Source: Tectiglobus sp965224045
GTDB taxonomy: Bacteria > Pseudomonadota > Alphaproteobacteria > Rhizobiales > Hyphomicrobiaceae
Reading direction: 5' to 3'
Assembly (NCBI GenBank): GCA_965224045.1
Contig: CBDCYD010000015.1
Span: 620,001 to 684,000, forward strand
DNA length: 64,000 nucleotides
The position numbers and the translations under genes are program-made. This document shows, piece by piece, positions 7,914 to 17,451 of the stretch. The notes under the pieces are model-generated. The model saw nothing but the letters and a program-made list of their open reading frames with translations, was not told the DNA's origin and ran no database searches. How positions within the stretch are numbered: the stretch's first letter is position 1; the number at the start of each line of letters is the position of its first letter.

Positions 7914-9956
7914 TTACAACTCGACCGTGACGTCGAGCCAGCGTTGAGGCGTCGTTACGGCCGTATCCCCGGAGCGTAGCAGCACCGTCGTCGTTGCCGC
8001 CTCGATGGCCGCCGGCCCGGCCACCCGCTGACCCGGGTCCAGCGCCTCGAAGGCATAGACGGGAATGTCTATCCACTCGCCGAGAAAGACCTGCCTCGTC
8101 CCGACTGGTTGCGCTCCGCCGCCGCCTGCAACGGTTTCGATGGCGAGATGCTCCAGTTTGCCGACTGTGGCAAGGCGCGCGTTGATCAATACAGGCGCCT
8201 GCTCGGGAAGATGATAGGCATAAAGCTCCTGATGACGTTCCTCGAAAGCCTGCTTTAGCTGGCTTGCAGCATCGGGTGCTGCCAGATCGATGCCGCCCAA
8301 GGGTACGTCGATCTCGAAGACCTGCTCGCCGTAGCGCATTTCGGCAGTGCGGCGGCATGCGATGTCGCCGTCGAACCATGCCTGCATGCGCGCGCGCCCG
8401 TCCGCCTCCATGTCCGCAAAGATGGCCTGCAAGGCGCCGATATCCATGGCATCCGTCTCGCCGAGCGAGGTGCGCACCGCCTCGAGACGCAGTTCGGTCG
8501 TCAGCATGCCCCAGGCCGACAGTACGGATGCGACCTCGGGCACGATGACCCGGCCGATGCCGAGCATGCGCGCCAGTTCCGTCACGTGCATGCCGGCCGC
8601 TCCGCCAAAGCCGAGAAGCGCGAAGCTTCGCGGATCGACACCACGGCGCACGGTGGCTATGCGGATGCCTTCTGCAAGTTGCGTGTTGACGACACGGTGG
8701 ACACCGGCAGCGGCCTCCAGAGCATTGACTCCGATTTGGCAGCCCAGCTCCTCAAACGCCGCCAGCGCCGCGTTTCGATCGAGCTTGGTTTCGCCGCCGG
8801 CGAAGTTGTCGGGATCGAGGTAACCGAGAACCACGCTCGCATCGGTCACCGTCGGCAGTTTGCCGCCGAGGCCGTAGCACACGGGGCCCGGAACCGAGCC
8901 GGCGCTGCGCGGGCCGACCTCGAGCAGACCACCGGTATCCGCGCGCGCTATGGAACCGCCACCGGCACCGAGCGTGATAATGTCGAGACTTGGCAGCGCG
9001 ATGCGCTCGTTGGCCATGAAGCGGTCTTTGGAGAGACTTGCCTCGCCGTCTGCAATCAACGCGATATCGCTCGACGTACCGCCGACATCGAATGTGATGA
9101 GGTCCGGTGCCGCCAGGATTTCGGCAATGCGCCGGCCACCTGCCAGACCGCCTGCCGGCCCCGACAGGACGGTCGCGGCGGCGACGCGGACCGCTTCATC
9201 CACCGGTGCAACGCCGCCGTGGGAGAGAATGACGAGAAGCGGACCGGTGAAGCCTGCCTCGTTCAATTGCGTTTCGAGCCGGCCCAGATAGAGCTTGATC
9301 AAGGGGCCGACGTAGGCATTGACCACCGTTGTCGAAACGCGTTCGAACTCCTTGATCTGGGGAAGCACGTCCGACGACAGCGACACGTAGGCATCGGGCA
9401 TTGCGGCCTCGATGGCGGCACGCGTGACGTGCTCGTGGCCGGCGTGTCGGTAGGCGTGAAGATAACACACGGCAATCGACGTCACCTCGGCCGCCCTGAG
9501 TTGATCGATCGCGGCTGCAAGCGAAGCCTCATCGAGCGGGACCTCTACCGTGCCATCGGCACGCACGCGTTCACGCACCCCGAGGCGCAAGTGGCGCGGC
9601 ACAAGCGGCTCGACGCGCGGCAAACGCATATTGTAGCGCTCGGGCTTCAGACCTTCGCGCATTTCGAGGACGTCGCGATGCCCCTCAGTCGTGAGAAGGC
9701 CAACCTTGGCGCCATTGCGTTCAAGCAGCGCGTTGGTCGCAACCGTCATGCCGTGGACGATACGCTCGGTCTGGCCCAGTAGGTCGCCGACCGAGTGTCC
9801 AAGAGCGTCGGCCAGACGCGCGAGGCTGTCCATGGTCCCAATCGCCTGGTTGTCCGGCGTGCTTGGTGCCTTGACGAAGGTGATGTGGCCGGCGCCATCG
9901 ACGGCGACGACATCCGTGAACGTGCCGCCGACGTCAACTGCAATGCGGTAGGTCAT
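7914..9956 (-). CDS. hyuA: Hydantoinase/oxoprolinase family protein, A subunit
   Basis: This 680-residue protein begins with the ATP-binding DVGGTFTD motif of the acetate/sugar-kinase-like fold. It carries the HGMTVATNALLER segment and the GPAGG and DVGGTSSD motifs typical of HyuA and 5-oxoprolinase N-terminal halves. HyuA/HyuB pairs catalyse ATP-dependent opening of cyclic amides (hydantoins, 5-oxoproline). Related pairs are subunits of acetone/acetophenone carboxylases. The gene overlaps hyuB by 4 bp (ATGA at 9953-9956), so translation is coupled and the two products should form one complex. No third small carboxylase subunit is adjacent, which favours hydrolase over carboxylase. The substrate is unknown. 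Confidence 0.93.
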   Translation of the reverse strand: MTYRIAVDVGGTFTDVVAVDGAGHITFVKAPSTPDNQAIGTMDSLARLADALGHSVGDLLGQTERIVHGMTVATNALLERNGAKVGLLTTEGHRDVLEMREGLKPERYNMRLPRVEPLVPRHLRLGVRERVRADGTVEVPLDEASLAAAIDQLRAAEVTSIAVCYLHAYRHAGHEHVTRAAIEAAMPDAYVSLSSDVLPQIKEFERVSTTVVNAYVGPLIKLYLGRLETQLNEAGFTGPLLVILSHGGVAPVDEAVRVAAATVLSGPAGGLAGGRRIAEILAAPDLITFDVGGTSSDIALIADGEASLSKDRFMANERIALPSLDIITLGAGGGSIARADTGGLLEVGPRSAGSVPGPVCYGLGGKLPTVTDASVVLGYLDPDNFAGGETKLDRNAALAAFEELGCQIGVNALEAAAGVHRVVNTQLAEGIRIATVRRGVDPRSFALLGFGGAAGMHVTELARMLGIGRVIVPEVASVLSAWGMLTTELRLEAVRTSLGETDAMDIGALQAIFADMEADGRARMQAWFDGDIACRRTAEMRYGEQVFEIDVPLGGIDLAAPDAASQLKQAFEERHQELYAYHLPEQAPVLINARLATVGKLEHLAIETVAGGGGAQPVGTRQVFLGEWIDIPVYAFEALDPGQRVAGPAAIEAATTTVLLRSGDTAVTTPQRWLDVTVEL

Positions 9957-11623
9957 TCTCGCGGCCCGCCTTTATCTGATGAAACGAAACCGTTTTTCAC
10001 GTCGCGCCGACGTGCCCCAGGGTCGCGTTCGGCGGGCACACCCCAACCGCCACCGCCGCCGGAGTGGATCTCGAAGACCGTGCCCGGCGGAACCGGCTGG
10101 CCCTCGACCTTGCTCGGCAAAACCTCAGCTTCGGCATCCGGCGCGTGCATCAAATAGCGATGCGGTGCGCCATCGCTGCCGCCAAGCATGCCGCGGGCGC
10201 CGTGGCGCAACCCGTCGCCCGCCACATTGGCCACCGCAGGTGCCGCGGTTTCGACCGCCATTTCGAGATCGCAACCGGTGCCGCCGACGTAACGGCCGTC
10301 CCCACCGGAATCGCAGCGGAACTCGTGACGCGGAAAGAATAGCGGGAAGCGGGCTTCTGCGACTTCGACGGACCCGAATTTGAGGCCGCCGGCCGAATGC
10401 CACTCGCCCGAATTGTGCCAACCATCGCCCGCCGAAGATGCACCGCCGCCTGGACGGGCATGAAACAGGTGCCAGATGAAGGGGCGATCGGTACGCGGAT
10501 TGACGCCCTTGATCGCAATGCGCAGGCGGCGTCCCCAGCCGCCCATTGCGCGGTCGGGACAGGCTGAGGAAAGTGCGACAACGACGGCCTCGATGATCTC
10601 GTTGCCGCAATGGGACGTGCACATGGTGACCGGCGCGCCCGGGCGCGGATGCACGATGGTGCCCTCGTTCGTCAATATGGTGACGGGGCGGGCGACACCT
10701 TCGTTCTTGGGTATGTCCGGGTCGAGCAGCAGAGCGATACCGACCAATACGGCGCTGCGCGTGTTGGCGACAGCCGAATTCAAAAAGCTGTCGACCTGGG
10801 GATCGGAACCGCGCAGATCGACGGTGAGATCCGATCCCGCGACGGTGATTTCCGCCCGAATGGCAATATCGCGGTTGCCGCGGCCATCGTCGTCGAGCAG
10901 GGCTTCGCCGCCATAGGTGCCGTCCGGCCATTCGGAGAACACCGCGCGGGCCTGCGTCTCCGTCGCATCCAGGATGCGCGCCACGCTGGTCGTGACAGCA
11001 CGACGACCAAATTCCCCGGCAAGCGCCAGCAGGCGGCGCCGAGCAAGGTGAACCGAACCGATCTGAGCCATTAGGTCGCCTTCGAAGTCGCGCGCGTGAC
11101 GGACGTTGGCCTTGAGCAGGCGCAGGAAATCGTCGCGGATCACGCCCTTGTCGTAGAGGCGGGTCGGCGGCAGGCGAAGACCCTCCTGCCAGATCTCGCG
11201 GGCGGCCGCGTTGTAGGCGCCGTAGGTGGCACCGCCAATATCGGAATGATGCGCTCGGTTGATCGCCCAGAACGCCAGTTCGCCTTCGAGGAAAACCGGT
11301 GCGAACACGGTCACGTCGGGCAGATGGCTGCCGCCGAAATAGGGATCGTTCAACAAGAACACATCGCCGTCGAAGACGTCTTCGCCGAAGGTGTCGATGA
11401 TCGCTCTTGCGGCCGGTTGCAAGGCGCCGACGTGGACCGGGATGTGATCGGCCTGGGCAACCAGTTGCGAGTCGGCGCCGCAGATCGCCGTCGAGAAATC
11501 GCGGCTGGAATTGAGGATCTGGGAGAACGACGTGCGCAGCATCGATTCTCCCATCTCCTCGACGATGCCGGTGAGGCGGTGCTGGATCACCGAAATGGTG
11601 ATCGGATCCGGTCCGCTGTTCAT
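9953..11623 (-). CDS. hyuB: Hydantoinase B/oxoprolinase family protein
   Basis: This 556-residue protein has the HyuB signature: IQHRLTGIVEEMGESMLRTS at the N-terminus, then DFSTAICG, HIPVHVGA, NDPYFGGSHLPD and ANTRSAV blocks. It is the partner subunit of the HyuA encoded immediately downstream with a 4-bp overlap. The ATG at 11623 matches the family N-terminus. A TTG at 11662 could add 13 residues, but nothing supports it. No strong Shine-Dalgarno sits before the chosen start. The DUF3604 gene ends 130 bp upstream on the same strand. Substrate is open: hydantoin, oxoproline or another cyclic amide, or a ketone carboxylation. Confidence 0.93.
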   Translation of the reverse strand: MNSGPDPITISVIQHRLTGIVEEMGESMLRTSFSQILNSSRDFSTAICGADSQLVAQADHIPVHVGALQPAARAIIDTFGEDVFDGDVFLLNDPYFGGSHLPDVTVFAPVFLEGELAFWAINRAHHSDIGGATYGAYNAAAREIWQEGLRLPPTRLYDKGVIRDDFLRLLKANVRHARDFEGDLMAQIGSVHLARRRLLALAGEFGRRAVTTSVARILDATETQARAVFSEWPDGTYGGEALLDDDGRGNRDIAIRAEITVAGSDLTVDLRGSDPQVDSFLNSAVANTRSAVLVGIALLLDPDIPKNEGVARPVTILTNEGTIVHPRPGAPVTMCTSHCGNEIIEAVVVALSSACPDRAMGGWGRRLRIAIKGVNPRTDRPFIWHLFHARPGGGASSAGDGWHNSGEWHSAGGLKFGSVEVAEARFPLFFPRHEFRCDSGGDGRYVGGTGCDLEMAVETAAPAVANVAGDGLRHGARGMLGGSDGAPHRYLMHAPDAEAEVLPSKVEGQPVPPGTVFEIHSGGGGGWGVPAERDPGARRRDVKNGFVSSDKGGPRE

Positions 11624-11753
11624 TGTCGTGTGCCGCTCGTTGGATGATTGACGTGCCGCCAACAGCAGAACGCAGCGCCCTGCATGTCAAGCGCGCGCGC
11701 TCGGATATCTCGGTAGCGGCCGACAGCGCGCCGCGGTTGCCCGTGACAATCCG

Positions 11754-14051
11754 TCAGCGGAAGAGATAGATCGGGCTCGACCAGGCCTGGTAACCGTCCT
11801 CGGTGGTGACGCAGATCCAGATTGGATTGTCTCCATCGCCCCTGAGCGGGACCTTGTGCGTGATCTCCAGTTCGCGGGCGAGAGGTGCTGATGGCAACCG
11901 GAAAGCGCGCAGGCGACGGGCAAGACCGCCGGCTTCGAGCGTCACGTCCTGTTGCGAAAGCGTGGCAAGATCCACGGCCAGATTGCCGTGGTTGGTGGTG
12001 ATGTCGAGCCGGCCCTTGCGGTCATCTGTGAGCCAGGCGTCGAAGCCCATGAAATTCCCGGTGGTCACCGTGTTCCAGACCACCGTGTTGGATCCGCGCT
12101 GCTCGAAGAGCCGCTCGTGGTTCCATTGATTGATCATTTCAAACCGCGTGATGCAGGCTTCGGACAATTGGGCACGGCCGCTCCACGTGGTGTTGCGGCC
12201 GCGGCCACGATATTCGGCACCGCTCCACAGAACGCGAATGCGCTCCCCCAGGTCACTGTCGGTGAAGGGACGAACCGTCTCCAGCGTCTCCAAGCCGTTG
12301 CGGATCTCGATGCGTTCGATGCCGGCGTGCGCAGCAACGGCGACGTTCAGTTCAACTTCATCGGCGCCGGTGCGCACGATATCGCCCATGATCGCCCGAG
12401 TGACGTCGTGTGACGGGGCGTCCGGGACGGCGTCCGGATTGCGTTCGAAAAGCGTGCCGCCACCGGGAATGTCGACCGAAACATCGACATGCATGCGACA
12501 CCCGGTGGTGCCGTAGTGATGACGGCGGCGCATGGCTTCGAAGACGGCGTCCCGGTCGAGGCGGTCGGTAAGAAAACAGGTCAGCCCGCCGTAGGCACCG
12601 AACGTGGATGATCCGGGATAGCTCGCACCCGGCCGGCCCTTGTGGCCATCGCTGTTGCAAACCACGCCGACGCGGCGGCCCAGTTCAAACCCGTCGGTCA
12701 AAATCCACTCGAACGAGCCCCACGCCGAATGCATTTCGACCGCGGTTTCGATCTTAGGATCATGATCATAGTGAATGTTGGCGTAGCGCCCACCGACATG
12801 GGCGTACATCACGCTATCTTCTTCGGACAGCGCGCGGTAAAGGTCGGTCAGCGTGTTGCAGTCCGTTTCCAGGTCCGAACGATCTTCCAAAAGAGCATGC
12901 GAGCAGCGTCGGATCTGGCGTCCCTCGTGGCGGAAAAATACATTGTGGTCGCCGCCGATCGCTGTATTGCCGGACCATTCGTAGCCGGGAAACACGACAA
13001 AGCGACCAGGTTCGTCGAGCCTTCCCGTGAGCTCGTTCAGCAACGTCCAGAACCGGTTGTTGATCTGAAAGTCGTTGCCCTGGTGACTGGTGACATCAAG
13101 GAAGGCTTTGTTGCGGGCGAAATCGAAGTAGCCCTCAATGCGGTTGATGCCGACGGTTTCGCCCGTCTGGCCGTGCAGGTCGCCCCAGTAGCCGGCGACG
13201 TCACCGGCCCGGACGACCAACGGGCCGGCTTCGGCAACCAACGAATCATCGATGAACACCTTGATCCTGAGCGTGCCTTCCTCGGCAGCGGACAGACCTT
13301 CAAACATCATCGTGCGGTCGTCTGGTGCGTAGTCGAACTCGTGCGGCAGACCATCGACAGGGAGCGTTGCCTCAAGTCGAACCGTTCCGGCTGCCTGGTC
13401 TGTCGGATTGCCCCAGATGTCCTCTGCCTTGAGGCCGAGGTGAAATTTTTCGCCGGGCCGTCGCAACGTCGGGATCGCGGCCTTCCAGGCGTGCACGGGG
13501 CCGGCAACGACCGGCACCCAGAGTTGCTGCGGCAATGACAGAAAATTGCCGGTCGCCTGCACGTCGGTCATGACTTTGAACTCGCAACCGGTCTCGGCAA
13601 ACGTCTGCATGACCATGCCCGGCGAACCATGACTTGTGTCGCCGAATACCATCTCGATGACTTCACCTTCCTTGAGATAACCGCCGCTCTGGTGAGCCGT
13701 GACGATCAGGTTCCAGGGCCGCATGCCACCCGAGCTGACCTCGAGGTCGATGGTGCCCTCGCCGTTGCTGCGCGCGCTGACATAGTTCGGCGCCGCTGGA
13801 TTGGTGGTCTGCGGCGTGCCCATGTCGCCAATCCGGCGGAAGGCCACGCGGATGCCGCCGGTGTCGTCGATGCCGAGACGACCGACGGTGTAGGTCACCT
13901 TGAACGTCTGGAAGCTGCGCGCTTCAACAGGTGCCGTCGGCGCAAGAGTGACTGAGCCATAAAGCGCTTGATCATCACCCGGGCGGACGGAAGGCTCATT
14001 GTCGCCAACAAGTTCGCGCGGTACGGGGCCGCGCACGTCGAGATTTTTCAT
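11754..14051 (-). CDS. DUF3604 domain protein (PHP-like hydrolase)
   Basis: This 765-residue protein contains the DUF3604 core. GDLHGQTG (about residues 290-297) corresponds to the DLHxH/T metal motif of PHP-like hydrolases. It is followed by TSHQGND, PGYEWSG, GDHNVFF, YAHVGG, EMHSAWG and NSDGHKGRPG, which supply further His/Asp ligands. The first 280 residues look like beta-rich domains. No signal peptide is visible, so it seems cytoplasmic. The biochemical role of DUF3604 is not established, though the metal-ligand pattern indicates a hydrolase. It lies between a TauD-type dioxygenase (289 bp upstream) and hyuBA (130 bp downstream), suggesting a shared catabolic task. Confidence 0.85.
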   Translation of the reverse strand: MKNLDVRGPVPRELVGDNEPSVRPGDDQALYGSVTLAPTAPVEARSFQTFKVTYTVGRLGIDDTGGIRVAFRRIGDMGTPQTTNPAAPNYVSARSNGEGTIDLEVSSGGMRPWNLIVTAHQSGGYLKEGEVIEMVFGDTSHGSPGMVMQTFAETGCEFKVMTDVQATGNFLSLPQQLWVPVVAGPVHAWKAAIPTLRRPGEKFHLGLKAEDIWGNPTDQAAGTVRLEATLPVDGLPHEFDYAPDDRTMMFEGLSAAEEGTLRIKVFIDDSLVAEAGPLVVRAGDVAGYWGDLHGQTGETVGINRIEGYFDFARNKAFLDVTSHQGNDFQINNRFWTLLNELTGRLDEPGRFVVFPGYEWSGNTAIGGDHNVFFRHEGRQIRRCSHALLEDRSDLETDCNTLTDLYRALSEEDSVMYAHVGGRYANIHYDHDPKIETAVEMHSAWGSFEWILTDGFELGRRVGVVCNSDGHKGRPGASYPGSSTFGAYGGLTCFLTDRLDRDAVFEAMRRRHHYGTTGCRMHVDVSVDIPGGGTLFERNPDAVPDAPSHDVTRAIMGDIVRTGADEVELNVAVAAHAGIERIEIRNGLETLETVRPFTDSDLGERIRVLWSGAEYRGRGRNTTWSGRAQLSEACITRFEMINQWNHERLFEQRGSNTVVWNTVTTGNFMGFDAWLTDDRKGRLDITTNHGNLAVDLATLSQQDVTLEAGGLARRLRAFRLPSAPLARELEITHKVPLRGDGDNPIWICVTTEDGYQAWSSPIYLFR

Positions 14052-14340
14052 GGTTGCATCCTAGGCGCTGGACAGGGGAGAGACGGCGGAGTTGATCGTC
14101 CACAGTAAGGGAGCAGCGCGGTGCTTGTCACGCCATGTCGCGCGGCTCGTGCGCCCGACCGGCATCGTTGGACTGACGGGCGGCCCGCCCATTCGTTGAT
14201 CCTTCCATGCCGCGTGTGAGCGATCCTCGCGCCGATTGGTCGTTTGGCCGGGATCGAGCGCCGGATCGCGTTCGCCGCGGGTCCGCACGACCCTCGGGCC
14301 TGATGAGCCAGGCCAACCGGCACTTTCGCAGATGGTCGCC

Positions 14341-15231
14341 TTAAGGCGTCGCAACGCGTTCGGGGTTGTCGGCAACGCTGGACATGTCCTGCGTCGTCAC
14401 GCGCCGCATGTCGCGCTTATGGCGGGTGTCGTCATAGCGCCGGCCACGGTGGAGCGTGCAGCGGTTGTCCCAGATCACGAGATCACCGGCGCGCCAGGAG
14501 TGAGCATATCGAAAGCGCGGCTCAGTGGCGTGCTCCATCAGTTCGCGCAGGAGCAACCGACCTTCCGGCACCGGCCAGCCGTCGATGTGCGAGGCATGAG
14601 CGCCCATGTAGAGCGTTTTGCGACCGGAGCCCGGGTGGGTGCGCACAAGCGGATGGCGGACATCCGGCAGGGCCGCACGCTCGGCTTCGGTATAGTCGGT
14701 ATGGCCCAGTTGGCCGCGGGAATGGAAGATGGTGTGGATTGCGAACAGGCCGTCCACCGTTGCCTTCAGATCTGCGTCGAGTTCATCGTAGGCGGCCCTG
14801 AGATCTGCAAATTCGGTGTCGCCTCCTTCTGGCGGCACAACGTGGGCATAGAGCATCGACAATGCGCCGGAGACCGGACGGAAGGAGGCGTCGGAGTGCC
14901 AGAGCTGGTTTCCGAGGGCATCGAGGCGGCGGTGATCATCGCGACGGCGCACTTCGCCCTGGGTATCGAGATTGGAAATGTCGCCGATTTCGGGAATGGC
15001 AATGCGGCGCTCAGCGCGATGATTGCGTGGTGCCGCGATATTGCCGAAGCGTTGGCCGACGGCCAGCAGAGCCGCATCGTCCAGGTCCTGGTCGTGAAGG
15101 ACAAGCACCGCGTATTCGTCTATGGCGCGGTTCAATGCGTCGACCGTTGCCTGATCCATGTCCGGCGCCAGCGTGACACCTTTGACATCGGCGACGAACA
15201 GCGGGTGCAGTTGACGGATTGCAAGCGACAT
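14341..15231 (-). CDS. TauD/TfdA family Fe(II)/2-oxoglutarate dioxygenase
   Basis: This 296-residue protein has the TfdA-type facial triad, His112 and Asp114 in LWHSDASF and distal His261 in NRCTLHRG, with an arginine at about 276 (RDMRRVT) for 2-oxoglutarate. The PPEGGDTEFADLRAAYD block is typical of 2,4-D/taurine dioxygenases. It should hydroxylate a small carboxylate or sulfonate while converting 2-oxoglutarate to succinate. The ATG follows AGGGAGG. It is first in a minus-strand run with DUF3604, hyuBA and a hydrolase, and it is divergent from the PhyH-like dioxygenase at 15386 across 154 bp. The substrate cannot be read from sequence. Confidence 0.92.
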   Translation of the reverse strand: MSLAIRQLHPLFVADVKGVTLAPDMDQATVDALNRAIDEYAVLVLHDQDLDDAALLAVGQRFGNIAAPRNHRAERRIAIPEIGDISNLDTQGEVRRRDDHRRLDALGNQLWHSDASFRPVSGALSMLYAHVVPPEGGDTEFADLRAAYDELDADLKATVDGLFAIHTIFHSRGQLGHTDYTEAERAALPDVRHPLVRTHPGSGRKTLYMGAHASHIDGWPVPEGRLLLRELMEHATEPRFRYAHSWRAGDLVIWDNRCTLHRGRRYDDTRHKRDMRRVTTQDMSSVADNPERVATP

Positions 15232-15385
15232 ACCGTGCCTCCCTTCTCGGTCGCGATCGGCCGGCGCGCAAGTTCTCGGCGGACCGCCATCATCCGCCTG
15301 ATAGTTTGCGCATTGGCGATTGCGGTCTTTGGACGTACCGCGAGACTATGCCGAGGACTGCGAGAAGCCAAGACGAGGAGCCGCG

Positions 15386-16549
15386 ATGACCGCCGCCGCC
15401 GTTTCACCCGATCTCACCGCTGCTGATCATGCCGCCGCCATGGCCGACTATATTGCGACAGGTACCGAGCGGGCCATGGCGCTGGGCAACCGTGGCCGCA
15501 TCCGATTCGGCGACGACGGCAAGATCCACCACGAAATTCTCGATGCCTACTGGAAGCATGGGTTTTATGTTTTCGAAGGTGTCATTGACAAGGACGAACT
15601 GGCGGAACTGCGCGCGGATGTCGACCGTGTCATCGCACGTGCACCGGTGAGGCCGGATGCCGACGTCGACAAAGAAGGCCGTCCGGCCCTCGGGCGGGAG
15701 TTCAAGAAGCCGCCCTATCGCTTTGCCAAACCACTCAGCGATCCGCTCGGCGGCACGTCGCTGAACAAAGGGCGTCACCCGGTCAAGATGCTTGGACCGA
15801 AGCCTGCCGATGATGCGCCGGAATGGACCGTGCAATTGCTCGACGGCAATCTGCATCTGATGGACTCATGCCTCAGACTTTACGGGCATCCCGGCCTGCT
15901 GGCGATCGCCGAAGCGATCAACGGTCCTGATTTCGTGCCCTACAACGAGGTCACGTTTATCAAGGAACCGGGGCTCGGGCCCTCGGTTGCCTGGCATCAG
16001 GACGGCACCACCCACTGGGACGCGGCCGACTGGGACCAGGGCGCGCACGGCTTCAACTTCATGACGCAGCTCTACGCGAGCACGGCCAGCAATTGCGTGT
16101 GGACAATTCCGGGAAGCCACAAGCTGGGCAAGGTCGATATCAAGGCGCTTGTTGCAAAGAGCGGGTCTGAGCGGATCGACGGAGCCGTGCCGATGCTTTG
16201 CGACCCGGGCGATGTCATGGTGTTGAACCGGCAGGCAATGCACGGCTCGTTCGCCAACACCTCACCCGACCGGCGCGTGACGCTCAATGCCGGGTTTTTC
16301 CCGCGCTGGCGCGTGCTTGGCGTGACGACGGCAAAGCTCGACGGCGAAGTCAGCACCTACACGGCGGAACGCATCCACGAGCGCTCACGGCTGATCGCGC
16401 TCGGCATCGATGCGCGCAGCCAAAGGTATCCCGACGAGCCGCGCTATCACTATGCACCGCTTGCCGGCGAAGTAGAGGCCAATCGATGGGACGAGGATGC
16501 CCGTGCACGCGTGCTCAAGAACTACAATCTTCTCGACATGTATATCTGA
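15386..16549 (+). CDS. Phytanoyl-CoA dioxygenase (PhyH) family protein
   Basis: This 387-residue member of the PhyH superfamily has the facial triad His204/Asp206 (AWHQDGTTHW) and His286 (QAMHGSFANTSP), with Arg296 or Arg297 for 2-oxoglutarate binding. PhyH-family enzymes hydroxylate or otherwise oxidise varied substrates including acyl-CoAs, amino acids and quorum-sensing molecules. The ATG at 15386 is preceded by GAGGAG at 15375-15380. Residues read upstream of it are not family-like. An alpha/beta hydrolase follows 41 bp downstream on the same strand, so both are probably one transcript. A shared 154-bp control region with the TauD gene suggests one regulator for both dioxygenases. Confidence 0.9.
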   Translation: MTAAAVSPDLTAADHAAAMADYIATGTERAMALGNRGRIRFGDDGKIHHEILDAYWKHGFYVFEGVIDKDELAELRADVDRVIARAPVRPDADVDKEGRPALGREFKKPPYRFAKPLSDPLGGTSLNKGRHPVKMLGPKPADDAPEWTVQLLDGNLHLMDSCLRLYGHPGLLAIAEAINGPDFVPYNEVTFIKEPGLGPSVAWHQDGTTHWDAADWDQGAHGFNFMTQLYASTASNCVWTIPGSHKLGKVDIKALVAKSGSERIDGAVPMLCDPGDVMVLNRQAMHGSFANTSPDRRVTLNAGFFPRWRVLGVTTAKLDGEVSTYTAERIHERSRLIALGIDARSQRYPDEPRYHYAPLAGEVEANRWDEDARARVLKNYNLLDMYI

Positions 16550-16590
16550 CTCATCAGGCCTATCCGAATTTTCCAGCAGGCTTACCCACC

Positions 16591-17451
16591 ATGAGCAAGA
16601 CCTACACGCCGGCACAGATCGCGGATATGAACGTTCAGTATTCGCCGCGCATCAGCGTGCCCGATGCCGAGGCGTACCTTGAAGCGAGTGCCGCCAAGAG
16701 TGCCAAAGTGCGCGCGCAACTGGAATGCGAATGCGACATCTCATTCGGTGACACCGACGGACAGAAACTCGACGTGTTTCCGGCCGCCGCGGCCAGCGCA
16801 CCTGTCCATATCTTCATTCATGGCGGGTATTGGCGGGCCCTCGACAAGGACGTCTATTCGCACGTTGCCGGTCCGCTGGTTGCGGCCGGGGCGACGGCCG
16901 TGCTGGTCAATTATGACCTGTGCCCGGCTGTCCGCGTCAGTGATATTGCCGCGCAAATGCAACGCGCGGTGGCCTGGGTCTACCACAATATCGAGCGCTA
17001 CAACGGCGATCGCGAGCAGATCCATGTCTCGGGCCATTCCGCCGGTGGCCACCTCGGCGGCATGCTGATCGCGACGGACTGGCAGGCCTACGCCGGGTTG
17101 CCCAACGACCTTATCAAGTCGAGCGTCCTGTTGAGCGGGTTGTTCGATATCCGACCACACCGATTTCTCGACATTCAGGCTGACATTCATCTCACGGAGG
17201 AGGAGGCCGAAGCGATGAGCCCGCTGCTGCTGCCGGCAGTGGTCAGGAGCCCCGTCCTGCTGCCGGTCGGCGAGCATGAGCCGCACTTGTTCCACTGGCA
17301 GTCGCTGGCATACGCTGCCGCGCTACGCCAGCAAGGCGTCACGGCCGCCTATCTGTCGTCCCCCAGTGACAACCACTTCAGTATTACCGACCGGCTCGGC
17401 GACGGCACCGACCCGCTCACCAAGGGGATCATCGCACATATGGGGCTGTGA
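16591..17451 (+). CDS. Alpha/beta hydrolase with HGGYW motif (kynurenine formamidase-like)
   Basis: This 286-residue protein has HGGYW (oxyanion-hole motif) near residue 76, the nucleophile motif GHSAGG, an acid in the VGEHEP region, and DNHFS near the C-terminus. HGGYW is characteristic of arylformamidase-type and related carboxylesterase folds. No signal peptide is present. The start ATG at 16591 matches the family N-terminus. In-frame codons reading back to 16198 lie inside the preceding PhyH gene and are rejected. Its position just after the dioxygenase suggests it acts on the oxygenated product or frees the substrate from an ester or amide. The precise reaction is unknown. Confidence 0.85.
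   Translation: MSKTYTPAQIADMNVQYSPRISVPDAEAYLEASAAKSAKVRAQLECECDISFGDTDGQKLDVFPAAAASAPVHIFIHGGYWRALDKDVYSHVAGPLVAAGATAVLVNYDLCPAVRVSDIAAQMQRAVAWVYHNIERYNGDREQIHVSGHSAGGHLGGMLIATDWQAYAGLPNDLIKSSVLLSGLFDIRPHRFLDIQADIHLTEEEAEAMSPLLLPAVVRSPVLLPVGEHEPHLFHWQSLAYAAALRQQGVTAAYLSSPSDNHFSITDRLGDGTDPLTKGIIAHMGL

Noticed and set aside
7804..8379. Upstream extension of the dienelactone hydrolase-like gene
   Set aside because: The extra residues overlap hyuA in another frame and are not hydrolase-like; a strong GGGGGGA site precedes the ATG at 7803.
8586..9782. Plus-strand open frame of 398 codons opposite hyuA
   Set aside because: Antisense shadow of HyuA with no recognisable motif.
10125..11690. Minus-strand open frame of 521 codons overlapping hyuB in another frame
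   Set aside because: Arg/Ser/Pro-rich composition with no family pattern; HyuB in the other frame is full length.
14236..15426. Plus-strand open frame of 396 codons opposite the TauD gene
   Set aside because: Antisense to a protein with a complete catalytic triad; no motifs of its own.
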